DNA of 64,000 bases from Methanosarcina acetivorans C2A (GTDB taxonomy: Archaea > Halobacteriota > Methanosarcinia > Methanosarcinales > Methanosarcinaceae), in assembly GCF_000007345.1 (NCBI RefSeq), contig NC_003552.1, positions 3,906,001 through 3,970,000 on the forward strand, given 5' to 3'. Below, one piece after another: positions 55,385-64,000 of the stretch (the stretch's first letter is position 1; each line of letters begins with the position of its first letter). The position numbers and the translations under genes were made by a program. The notes under the pieces were generated by a model that was not told the DNA's origin, made no database searches, and saw only the letters and a program-made list of their open reading frames with translations.

Positions 55385-55798
55385 TCAGGATAGTTCCAGA
55401 CTCTTCTTGCTGAGGATGTAGAGAATCATGTCCGAATTCAATTTGCTTTCCCTTGAAAGTTTATCGGCAATCATCTCATTGGAGAACCTGTCGGCTTTTA
55501 ATTCCTGAATTTTCTCCAGAACGTTCTGAGAAACGTTGTAATATTCGTTTATGTCCTTCCGGTGTCCCCATACATCTCCTTCAAGGAGATTGATCTTCTG
55601 CATTTCCAGAAACATCTCTATTGACTTGGAAACAGTCCTTCTGTAAGATTTAGGAAGCTGTATAGCTTCAATTTTAGGACATGTTTCGGCAAGCATGAAT
55701 ACATCTCTGTTAGACGGCCTGAAAGCGAGGTGGATAACCCTCTCATTCGGATTTAGGGTAGGAATTTCCTCCCGTGAACTAACTACTCTGATTTTCAT
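55385..55798 (-). CDS. DUF1699 family protein, copy 2
   Basis: 137 residues, about 70% identical by eye to copy 1: MKIRVVSSREEIPTLNPNER, VWGHRKDINEYYNVSQNVLE, and the same helix-turn-helix-like end (ADRFSNEMIADKLSRESKLN). The divergence is concentrated in the C-terminal helices, which would fit different targets or partners. A role in regulation is an inference. It follows the hisD promoter region in the same direction. Confidence 0.88.
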   Translation of the reverse strand: MKIRVVSSREEIPTLNPNERVIHLAFRPSNRDVFMLAETCPKIEAIQLPKSYRRTVSKSIEMFLEMQKINLLEGDVWGHRKDINEYYNVSQNVLEKIQELKADRFSNEMIADKLSRESKLNSDMILYILSKKSLELS

Positions 55799-55898
55799 AT
55801 TATCCCCACTCTTATTTAAGAATCAAACTTTTATTTATTTATAAATCAAAATTTGGTTACGCACTTACATTTTATATACATATCGAATAGCAGAAATA

Positions 55899-57191
55899 TT
55901 ATTTAGAGGGTTTGTACCCAAAACGAGTCCTTATAGCGTCAGCGTGTGCTTGCAGACCTTCTTCCTCAGCTAATGCGATTATAGTTTCTTTCAGACTTTC
56001 AAGCCCACTCTTGCTGATTTTCTGGATACTGGAGTATTTGAGGAAGTGGTTGATATTCAGCCCCGAATAAATCCTGGCATATCCTGCCGTAGGCAGCACG
56101 TGATTGGTACCGGAAGCGTAGTCTCCAACCGGGACAGGCGCATAGTTCCCTACAAAAATCGATCCGGCATTTTTGATCCTGTTAAGTACGAAATCGGAGT
56201 CTTCCACCATAATTTCCAGGTGTTCGGGAGCGAATTTATTGCTGAAGTCAATGCTCTGCTCAAGAGTGTCGGAAATCAGGACTGCAGCATTCTCAAGTGA
56301 AGTTTTTACAATTTCACTTCTTGCCGTATTTTCAGCCTGAAGAAGCACTTCTTGCCTTACAGCTTCTGCAAGAATTTCTGAAGTTGTCACAAGCACCGAC
56401 ACTGCATTCGGGTCGTGTTCTGCCTGGGCTATGATATCCGAGGCAACCATTGCAGCATCGGCAGAATCGTCCGCTATGATAAGAACCTCACTCGGACCCG
56501 CCGGGAAATCAATCTCGGCAACATTCCTCACCTGCATCTTGGCAGATGTCACAAAAACGTTTCCCGGACCTACAATTTTGTCCACCTTCGGGACTGTTTC
56601 GGTTCCGTAAGCCATTGCCCCTACTGCCTGCACGCCCCCGAGCTTGAAGACCTTATCTGCCCCTGCTACCTTTGCTGCAGCAAGCGTAAGAGGGTGTATA
56701 GACCCGTCAGCCCTCGGAGGAGTACAAACGATAACCTGCTTAACCCCTGCAACCCTCGCAGGGATTACAGTCATCAGCACCGTTGAAGGATAGGAAGCCC
56801 GGCCTCCCGGAGCATAGGCTCCCACACTTTCAAGAGCTGTTGCCTTCTGCCCCAGAACAACCCCGGGTTGAACTTCCATAAACCAGGTAGTCTCAGGCAG
56901 CTGGGCTTCGTGAAAAACTCGTATGTTTGCAGCTGCGACTTTAAGGTGTTCAAGCAGTTCCGGACCGACCCCTGACAGCGCTTCTTCAAACTCTGCCTCA
57001 CTTACCTCAAAACCGGCAAGCTCAACTTTGTCGAACTTCTTCGTATACTCCCTGAGTGCTGCGTCTCCCCTCACTCGCACATCCGAAAGTACGGAAGAAA
57101 CGGTTTCTCCGACATCTGCAAGCCCGGACCCCCGGGAAATTAATTTTTTCATTTCAGCTTCCGAAGCATCAGACAACTTTTTGAATAACAT
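55899..57191 (-). CDS. hisD: Histidinol dehydrogenase
   Basis: 430 residues from the ATG at 57191; the ATG at 57200 three codons earlier is equally possible. Last step of histidine synthesis: histidinol to histidine with two NAD+. Motifs include the NAD site [32 protein letters not shown], the Zn ligands in [11 protein letters not shown], the catalytic [11 protein letters not shown] (Glu and His), and [11 protein letters not shown] near the C-terminus. No other his genes are nearby, as is usual in archaea. Confidence 0.96.
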
Positions 57192-57803
57192 TGTGACCAT
57201 CTCTGAGATTACCTGGTAAAACCTGATCCGATTGATCCGATAAGTTTGGTATAAGCCCTGTATAAACGATATAATCTGATATAATCTGCTCTCATTAAAT
57301 CCCTGATCTCATTTAAGATTTTACCCCAAGCACAGGCTTGAAAGAACTGAAAAAATAAGAATAATCAAGAGGATTGGAGAACTAACTACGGTTTCTCTGA
57401 ACCGTGCAACCTTATTCACTATATCGGGCCGTTCTTTTCCGCTCGACGCAGGAGAGCGGTCTTTCCCGCAAAAACAAAGAAGAGACGAAAGAATATAAGA
57501 ACAGAAAGTAAAGCTGCCAAGATGCTTGTGAGTTTGAGAGAACGGGGCAAATTTTGGCAAACGATTGTATTTTCTCAGCTCCGTGGAGTATGTCTCAAGT
57601 ACATTGTTTCTCATAACTGTAACACCGTGTTACAGGTCCCTTTTTTTGGCAGGCAGACCAGCCCAGCCATTTGTGGCGCAGGGAGAGAAAACTGAAAGCT
57701 TACAGCTCTGACTTCCGGAAGAGACAAAACGATTATCAAAGACGCGGGGAATTAAAGAATAAAAAATGAAAGATTAATGATCATAAGGAAAATCAAGAAA
57801 CGA
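57192..57803. other. Intergenic region carrying structured element copy B
   Basis: About 600 bp. A 97-codon frame on the minus strand (57,321-57,614) runs across the structured element and has no ribosome binding site, so it is not called. Nothing else is supported. Confidence 0.45.
57424..57468 (+). other. Structured element, copy B (hairpin shared with 11.3 kb)
   Basis: Stem CCGCTC/GAGCGG (57,439-57,444 with 57,454-57,459) closes loop GACGCAGGA, with GTTCT before and TCTTTCCCG after. Outer words CGGG (57,425-57,428) and CCCG (57,465-57,468) can also pair. Copy A at 11,276 has the same frame of conserved bases but a differently composed, still paired stem. Confidence 0.5.
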
Positions 57804-59996
57804 TCAAAAATCGCTGATTGTACTCTGCCCGTCTTGGGAACTTTTTTCAAGGCGCTCAGAATCAGAGATCTCAGAAACTGCTTCTCTTCTCCCAATCTGC
57901 CTGAAGATCCTCTCAGCAATTTTTGGGCCGACAAGGGCAGCTACCTTTTCAGGAGTAGCTCCTGCAAGGTCTGCTGTGGATTTGAAGCCTGCCCCATAAA
58001 GTTTTCTTGCCCTTACACGGCCGATGCCCCTGATATCGAGCAGATCCATCAGTTCCGGGCCTGCCCCGTAATGGATGCGCTTTTCAAGTTCTGCAGCTTC
58101 TTTTGCTCCTTTCAGGTCCAGGAGGCGGGCAAGCTGGGTGGCCACGTGCATGATCCATTCGGCAATGTCTGCAGTCGTGTGGATGTCTCCTTCCCCTGTA
58201 CCGAATTTTAAACATATCTCGTTTTCAGGTTTCTCATGGATCCAGTCCATCAGCAAAAGAGAAGTCTTTACCTCACTCAGGAACCACTCATACTCAACAA
58301 TATTGAAGGGGCTCGGCACCTTTGAGAACTCTTCTGCGTGTGCCATTACGAAATCATTGATATCCTGATAGTCCTGGCTCCGCATATACATCAGGCGCAT
58401 ATCGGGCGTACTGCAGACCAGGTGAAGAAGAGTTAGCTCGGTCAGGGTCCCGGCTTCTCTTAAGCCCTTTGCAATGAGGGCTGCAGAAAGTGGGTCAATA
58501 TAGAGCCTGGAAACAAGTTTTCCGAACATTGTGGAAATTAGAGCATCGGAGTCCTGCTCAAGCATCCCTTCCTGCCGTAAAAAGTTCAGGCACTCATCCA
58601 CAACCACGGAGAGCCCGAAGTTTGAGTACTGGTACGCAAAAAAAGTCGCCTCCAGAAAATCCATAAGCTCCTCTTTTGTCCGGGCAAACCCGTTAGAAAT
58701 CGTGGAAAGAACATGTGTCCTGAGGGCGTTTTCCGTCCCGAGCTTGGACCAGATATCCTCGGCCCCGGCTTCTATATATTTCTCAAAAAGGAATAACAGT
58801 TCCTCATAGGACTTTGCCAGCAGTACAGCCTCCCCATAGGGGTCAAGCCTCGGTCTTCCGGCTCTTCCTGCCATCTGCTTGTATTCTAGCACCGGGATAG
58901 GCTGCATACCTGAATCCGAAGAATAGCGCCGATAGCTCCGAATAATTACACGCCTGGCAGGCAGGTTAAGCCCTGCTGCAAGGGTTGGGGTACTTGAGAT
59001 AAGCTTTACGTACCCTTCCCGGAAGCCGGTTTCTACAAGTTCTCTCAGAGGCGAGGTGAGGCCTGCATGGTGAAAAGCTGTCCCTGCCCGAACGCAGGAT
59101 GCAAGAACCGATGCGGTATCGGTTTCACTATTTTCCAGGATCTCATCGGCAATCCCTGCAAGCTTTTCTTTGTCTTCGGCAGAAAGGGTCTTTTTTACCG
59201 CGGAAGTAGCTTTCTTTGCAAAACCCATGCAGTTTTTCCGGCTGCTTTCGAAAACAAGGCACTGTCCACCTTCCCTGAGGGTATCGAGCACAAGGTTTAT
59301 GGCTTCATCTTTTGTGGGCTGTTCAATGAGCTTTTCTTTATCCTTGCAGAAAAAGGTCCCGTCAAAAAACACTCCTTCCATAAGGTCAGTGGGCCTCCAT
59401 TCACTTAGCACAAGTTCGGCGTCAAGCCAGGCTGCAAGTTCATCGGCATTCCCTACCGTTGCCGAAAGGGCAAGGATCTGACAGAAAGGGTTCATTTTCC
59501 GCAGCTTTGCCAGAGTGACTTCAAGGGTGGGGCCCCTGTCCGCAGAATCGATAAGATGGACTTCATCGACCACAACAACCGAGATCTCCTGCATCCAGGC
59601 AGTCTCGTTCCTGAGCAGGGAATCGGTTTTTTCCGACGTGGCTACAATGATGTCGTTTATGCCGAGCCCTTCGTCCCGCCTGTCGTAGTCTCCTGTTGAG
59701 ATCCCGACCCTTATACCCAGTTCGGAAAAATCCTGAAAACGCCTGAACTTCTCGGAAGCCAGAGCTCGCAGGGGCACGATATAAAGGGCTTTTCCTCCTG
59801 CAAGCACGGATTTCAACATTGCAAGCTCCGCAAGCAGAGTCTTCCCCGAAGCCGTCGGGATTGCAGCAAGCAGGTTTTTCCCCTCAAGCAGTCCCTTTTC
59901 AACAGCCTCTGCCTGGGGGGGATAAAGTTCAGGAATCCCGGAGTTTTCATAAAAACGCTTTACTTCATCGGGCAGGTCGAGACTTTCTATTTTCAT
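57804..59996 (-). CDS. hel308: Hel308 DNA helicase
   Basis: 730 residues, full length. Superfamily 2 motifs: Walker [22 protein letters not shown] in [16 protein letters not shown], motif [20 protein letters not shown], motif IV-like [11 protein letters not shown], motif [14 protein letters not shown], and motif [21 protein letters not shown] winged helix and ratchet domain follow, then a helix-hairpin-helix ([20 protein letters not shown]) and a short C-terminal tail. Unwinds stalled replication forks with 3'-5' polarity. The normal archaeal domain layout, with no lesion. Confidence 0.97.
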
Positions 59997-60176
59997 TAAA
60001 AACCAGAAACTCCCACATATGATAAAAAACTATTTTGAAACCGCAATTCAGTTGTCAGAAAACCGTTTTCCTGCAAAAAGTCGGGGTCCCCGTTTTAGGG
60101 AAACCCTCGAGTTATTCAGAAATTGGAATTTATCAGAAATTGGAATAACTGTCTTTTGCAGAATCAGTCTTTGAAT

Positions 60177-60243
60177 CAGTCCTTAACAGGTCAGTCCTTA
60201 ACAGGTCAATCCTTAACATATCAGTCCTTAACAGGTCAGTCTT
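60177..60243. repeat. 15-bp tandem repeats running into the ABCE1 stop codon
   Basis: Four to five copies of CAGTCCTTAACAGGT. The last partial copy covers the final codons and stop of ABCE1, so the array may have arisen from the 3' end of that gene. Confidence 0.85.
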
Positions 60244-62002
60244 TAGCGGAATAATAGTAGTTTCCGCTTTCCTTCTGTTCCCGGTCAAGCCTTGAGCCGA
60301 GGTTGTTTACACGGGGACGCCTCGTTTCTTCGTCCCTGCGGAAGGTGATGCCGAGGTTTTCCAGGAACCTGTTCATGCCGCTTTCCATGCTGAAAGGCCC
60401 GTGGGCTTCACCGTAAACAGAAGGTTTGCCTTCAAAAACAAGGAGACGCTGACTGAGCATATCGATCATGTAGATGTCGTGGTCAACGACCATAGCTGTC
60501 TTCTGGTTATTTTCGGCAAAGCGGTTGATGACTTTGGTGACCATGGAACGCTGCTCCACATCAAGGTGGGCACTCGGTTCGTCCAGGATATAGAGGTCGG
60601 CTTCCTGGGATAGGCAGGCAGCAATTGCCACCCTCTGCAGTTCTCCGCCACTCAGTTCGGTAAGCAAGCTTTCATAGATCCTTTCAAGCTGGAGGGGGTT
60701 TGCGATCTCAACCTCATAGTAGCTGGTCCCGAAACGCTTTGTAATGCCTCGCAGGAAGTCCTGGACACTTACAGGAGTGTCGGCTTTAATGTACTGGGGC
60801 TTGTAGGAAATTTTAACCTCGATTCCCGGGTCCCCTTCATCGGGTTTGATTTCCCCTGCCAGGACTTTTACGAAAGTTGACTTACCTATCCCGTTAGGCC
60901 CGACTATCCCGAGCACTTCCCCTTCCCGCAGGCTTCCGCCTGTTGCCTTGAGGGAGAAGCCGTCCCCATACTGCTTTGAAAAGCTGTTAAAGGAGACCAT
61001 AGACTGAAACTGGGCGTCCTCTCTTGGGGGATGGACCTCAAACCTGATGGCTTCCGGCCGGATCCGGATGTTTTCTTCAGGGAGATAGCCTTTAAGGTAC
61101 TGGTTGATCCCGACCCGCACACTTTTCGGGAGGGTGATCACACCGAAACCTGCGGGTTCACCATAGGCTATGTGAATGACGTCCGTAAGCATGTCCAGAA
61201 TCGCAAGGTCGTGCTCGACTACAAGCACTGCCCTGTCCTTTGAGATTTCCTGAACCAGGCGGGCAACGTTAATTCTCTGGTAAATGTCAAGGTAGGGGCT
61301 TATTTCGTCAAAGAAGTAGAACTGGGCATCCCTTGCCGCACAGGCTGCAATCGCTACCCTCTGAAGTTCCCCACCACTCAATTCCGAAATTTTTCGCTCG
61401 ACTACCCCTCTCAGGTCAAGCCTATCGATAAGCTCGTCAAGAAATCCTCTTTCATCGGTTTTTTCAAGCAGTTCCGAGGTCTTGCCTTTGAAAGCTTTGG
61501 GGATCAGGTCAACGTACTGGGGCTTCTGGGAGACTTTTACCTTCCCGTCCACTACATCTTTGAAATAATCATGAAGCGCGGTCCCGGCATAGTGTTCGAG
61601 TACCGTATCCCAGTCCCCTTTCCCCTGCCCGAAGTTAGGGACCAGGGTTCCGGAAAGGATCTGGACAGAAGTACTCTTCCCTATCCCGTTCGGGCCCAGA
61701 ATCCCGGTCACCTTTCCTATCCTCGGCACTGGGAGCCCGAAAAGGGCAAAACCGTTTGGTCCGTACCTGTGCGTGGGTTCCTGCAGGGCTTCAGGAAGCC
61801 CTATGATCATGATGGCATCGAAAGGACATTTGTTAATGCATATCCCGCAGCCCACACAGAGTTCCTCGGAGATGACCGGCTTTCCGTCGTCCTCAAAAAC
61901 AATGGTTTCGTCTCCTGTCCTGACTCTAGGACAGTACTTTTCGCACTCCTTGCTGCATCTTCTGGGCTGGCACTTGTCTTTGTTAAGTATAGCTATTCTC
62001 AT
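60236..62002 (-). CDS. ABCE1/Rli1 ribosome recycling ATPase
   Basis: 588 residues. N-terminal Fe-S domain with eight Cys in two clusters: KCQPRRCSKECEKYC and CVGCGICINKCPFDAI. First nucleotide domain: Walker A GILGPNGIGKSTSVQIL, signature SELSGGELQRVAIAACAA, Walker B FFDEISPYLD. A hinge follows, then the second domain: GIVGPNGIGKSTFVKVL, TELSGGELQRVAIAACLS, YILDEPSAHLD. It splits ribosomes into subunits after termination. All domains are intact. Confidence 0.98.
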   Translation of the reverse strand: MRIAILNKDKCQPRRCSKECEKYCPRVRTGDETIVFEDDGKPVISEELCVGCGICINKCPFDAIMIIGLPEALQEPTHRYGPNGFALFGLPVPRIGKVTGILGPNGIGKSTSVQILSGTLVPNFGQGKGDWDTVLEHYAGTALHDYFKDVVDGKVKVSQKPQYVDLIPKAFKGKTSELLEKTDERGFLDELIDRLDLRGVVERKISELSGGELQRVAIAACAARDAQFYFFDEISPYLDIYQRINVARLVQEISKDRAVLVVEHDLAILDMLTDVIHIAYGEPAGFGVITLPKSVRVGINQYLKGYLPEENIRIRPEAIRFEVHPPREDAQFQSMVSFNSFSKQYGDGFSLKATGGSLREGEVLGIVGPNGIGKSTFVKVLAGEIKPDEGDPGIEVKISYKPQYIKADTPVSVQDFLRGITKRFGTSYYEVEIANPLQLERIYESLLTELSGGELQRVAIAACLSQEADLYILDEPSAHLDVEQRSMVTKVINRFAENNQKTAMVVDHDIYMIDMLSQRLLVFEGKPSVYGEAHGPFSMESGMNRFLENLGITFRRDEETRRPRVNNLGSRLDREQKESGNYYYSAKD

Positions 62003-62069
62003 AATAGTCCCCGAAAATTACGTTTTTTGATTGGTTAAAACATAAAATGAATTCAGTGAGATGGGTTCA

Positions 62070-62171
62070 TTTGTGTAATTGATCCGTTTGTGTAATTGAC
62101 CCGTTTGTGTAATTGACCCGTTTGTGTAATTGACCCGTTTGTGTAATTGGTCCGTTTGCGTAATTGGATTC
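62070..62171. repeat. 17-bp tandem array, 6 copies
   Basis: TTTGTGTAATTGACCCG repeats with an exact 17-bp period from 62,070, with small changes at the ends. It lies 70 bp upstream of ABCE1, in its promoter region. The remainder of 62,003-62,551 shows no gene. Confidence 0.92.
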
Positions 62172-62551
62172 ATTTGTACAAGTTTTATGAATTCGTAACG
62201 TGTTAATGAGATTAGTAATGCGTTATAATCTAATACTGTATGAATTTATAATGTGGTATTATAATGTGGTATAGTTATCTGATCCCAGTCCTGGGAGTTT
62301 CTTTTCTATTCAGTAAAGATACTTATGATCGAGTTCATGCCCACGTATAAACCAGTCAGGCTATACGGCAGTTATCGGTTATGAAATGCCTGCTCTGGTA
62401 TATGAACCGTTGGAATGTTGCAGGCAGGAAATATCTCCGTGGTAAAGAGCATTATTAAAAATGAAGGAAAAAAACAATAGCAAAAGAGCCCGGGTAAAAA
62501 GGCCTTCTTTTTTGGGAAAGCCTTTTTTGAAGCCCAGGAAAAGAATTTTTT

Positions 62552-62965
62552 TCAATTCAGGAGCAACGTCCAGGTCACAAGGAAGAAATCCATAACTACG
62601 AACTCGACAAAAAACCAGTCCTTAAACTTGAATTCCTTGGCGTCTATTTTAAGCGGGATGTATAAAAGCTTCTGAGCATAATACGTGATTCCGATAACGA
62701 TCATAAGTATGGCATACCAGATACGGTCTTCGCCTGCCCCGTACTGGACGAACATTACAACTCCGAAGATTACTCCAAGTATTGCAGCAACAACTGTTTT
62801 TATAATGTCGTCCCTGTGAGCTTTCTGCTTTTCTTCGGGGGTCTTTTGCTTGGGAAGACTCTTTTTTTCGGGAGCCTCAACACTTGCTGTGTCAATTTCG
62901 ACGGGAGCCTTTTTAGCAGTTGCGGGCTCCTTTCTGGACTTTGACTTTGGGGATTGTTTACTCAA
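62552..62965 (-). CDS. EMC6-like membrane protein
   Basis: 137 residues from the TTG at 62965, chosen because AGGAGAG lies ~8 nt upstream; another TTG at 62989 has no site. The first ~60 residues are basic and polar, then three hydrophobic segments appear: TVVAAILGVIFGVVMFVQYG, IWYAILMIVIGITYYAQKL and FVEFVVMDFFLVTWTLLLN. The spacing suits the archaeal EMC6 family, relatives of the membrane-insertase subunit. It may assist membrane protein insertion. The family call is from overall pattern. Confidence 0.7.
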   Translation of the reverse strand: MSKQSPKSKSRKEPATAKKAPVEIDTASVEAPEKKSLPKQKTPEEKQKAHRDDIIKTVVAAILGVIFGVVMFVQYGAGEDRIWYAILMIVIGITYYAQKLLYIPLKIDAKEFKFKDWFFVEFVVMDFFLVTWTLLLN

Positions 62966-63441
62966 CCTGCATTCTCTCCTGAACGGCAATTATCTTTCCT
63001 GGGGATGTAGTATTAGTTAAAAGCTTAAAAGGACTAAAAATGGGATTATAAATTTCAATGATCATATTTGATTTGGTGATACTGATTAAACAGGGTCTGG
63101 TTAATTAGAGCTAAATTTGACTCCGGTATACTGGTTAAATTAGATTTTGAGCATCAGATTTTGAGTATCAGATATTGAGTATTAGATTTTGAGTATTAGA
63201 TTTTGAGTATTAGATTTTGAGTAATAGTGTTGGTTAAATTAGAGCTGATTAAATAGAGTTAAATGGACCTTGAAGCCTTAAATTATTAGCCTGGAACTTA
63301 AATCGTCGGATCGGATCCTCAAACCGCAGTCTGAATTTGAATTGAAACCTACCGGACCCGGATCATTAAATTAAAGTACCAGATTTAAATGATCATATTT
63401 AAATTTTTAGAGTTAAATTATTAGAACCGAATCTCAGAGAT
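62966..63441. other. Intergenic region with ~15-bp repeats
   Basis: No gene. TTGAGTATTAGATTT recurs about six times between 63,136 and 63,225, with drift at the edges. Confidence 0.7.
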
Positions 63442-64000
63442 TTAAATAAATTCATTGCTTAAAACATTACCGATCTGATCTATGGATATCGAATCGATCC
63501 CTATTGAATTTAAATGTTTTGAAAATTTGGAAGGTCTGTGACCCCCGGGATGATAAACAAGCGTGACTTCAGGGGTGAGTTTTCGAACCATATCCTCAAG
63601 CCCGCAGGCATCAAGGTGGTCGCTTATCTTGATAATAGGATACGGGTAATCCGCACGGCAGCTCAGTACGTACTTTTTCACATTTCGCGGGAGCTTGTCA
63701 AGATCCCAGGGAGCCACCACGAAAACCTCATCCTCCCCTCTGGAGTCAATCCCTGCAAGTTCTCCGGCATCCTCAAGCATGCTCCGTGTAAGTGCCCTTG
63801 TCCGGGCTTCCATACGAATGGCGCCTTCATATCCGAAGCCCCTCATTAATTCAACGGCACGCTGGGCTTTTCCGAACTCGTATGCCCCGAAAGCAACAGG
63901 GCCGCTCTCAAAAAGGGCGCATTTCATACTTTCGAGGTCGTCCGCAAAGTGGCAGGAAGGATCTTCAGGGTCCCCGTAGTTAGCTTCGGTGATAAGGACA
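63442..64000 (-). CDS. Partial metallo-beta-lactamase-fold nuclease-like protein (N-terminus outside window)
   Basis: The minus-strand frame is open from the right edge to 63442, about 185 codons. It begins inside the protein at VLITEANYGDPEDP, like the ITEATYG block of beta-CASP and related RNA-processing nucleases. It continues with GAYEFGKAQRAVELMRGFGY (compare the family's GRAQ helix) and ends with the LVYHPGGHRPSKFSKHL block, probably carrying the last metal-binding His. The metal-binding HxHxDH motif would be outside the window. An ATG at 63927 is internal, not the start. RNA-related nuclease is the best guess. Confidence 0.6.
   Translation of the reverse strand, partial: VLITEANYGDPEDPSCHFADDLESMKCALFESGPVAFGAYEFGKAQRAVELMRGFGYEGAIRMEARTRALTRSMLEDAGELAGIDSRGEDEVFVVAPWDLDKLPRNVKKYVLSCRADYPYPIIKISDHLDACGLEDMVRKLTPEVTLVYHPGGHRPSKFSKHLNSIGIDSISIDQIGNVLSNEFI

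Noticed and set aside
57321-57614. A 97-codon minus-strand frame between hisD and hel308
   Set aside because: It spans the structured element, lacks a ribosome binding site and shows no family.

Overview
The window is a stretch of archaeal chromosome, almost certainly from a Methanosarcina-type methanogen. The evidence is the combination of archaeal or eukaryote-like information genes (L37e, a single-domain Sm-like protein, ABCE1/Rli1, Hel308), archaeal regulators (TrmB, HxlR), small siroheme sulfite-reductase-like proteins, a ThiD-ThiN fusion, TrpB2, an ADP-forming acyl-CoA synthetase subunit, two DUF1699 paralogues, and TATA-box promoters in long AT-rich intergenic regions. Many intergenic regions carry short 15-36 bp tandem repeats. 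No rRNA, tRNA or CRISPR array was found.

Layout. 0-4.7 kb: a minus-strand operon (membrane protein, MoxR ATPase, DUF58, BatA-like VWA protein cut by the window edge). 4.9-7.5 kb: pheA, a TrmB regulator and a carboxymuconolactone-decarboxylase-like protein. 7.9-14 kb: an AT-rich accessory region with a DUF4143 ATPase, a DUF488 protein with a helical N-terminal domain plus its operon partner, a frameshifted HEPN-like gene with an IS481-family element inserted upstream (15-bp target duplication), and remnants of a type I restriction specificity gene and of a ferredoxin gene. 14-18.5 kb: a redox cluster (ferredoxin, CGGC protein, cupin, two small sulfite-reductase-like proteins flanking an HxlR regulator). 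18.7-21.4 kb: an acyl-CoA synthetase alpha subunit convergent with an amino-acid dehydrogenase. 23.4-26.9 kb: a MacB-type ABC operon. 27-36 kb: a secreted hydrolase, SRPBCC, ATP-grasp, HExxH, rhodanese and Kup proteins.

36-46 kb is the most interesting region. Between two paralogous MATE exporters lies a minus-strand operon that reads as an unusual peptide natural-product (RiPP-like) pathway. It encodes a 59-residue peptide ending in a CxxC motif and a C-terminal Trp, a radical SAM/SPASM enzyme with an N-terminal peptide-recognition-like extension, a protein with repeats faintly like ABBA prenyltransferases, and a class II terpene-cyclase-like toroid protein with a DxD-S-T-A motif. The suggestion that the peptide is prenylated and the prenyl group cyclised is inference. 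A secreted Cache-cupin protein, a MarR regulator and a broken TrmB gene follow.

47.8-64 kb is mainly core genome: YjbQ, purF-L37e-LSm, thiDN, trpB2, two DUF1699 genes, hisD, hel308, ABCE1, an EMC6-like membrane protein and a partial metallo-beta-lactamase-fold protein. Two non-coding elements, near 11.3 kb and 57.4 kb, share a hairpin with compensatory base changes and may be a structured RNA or a small mobile repeat.
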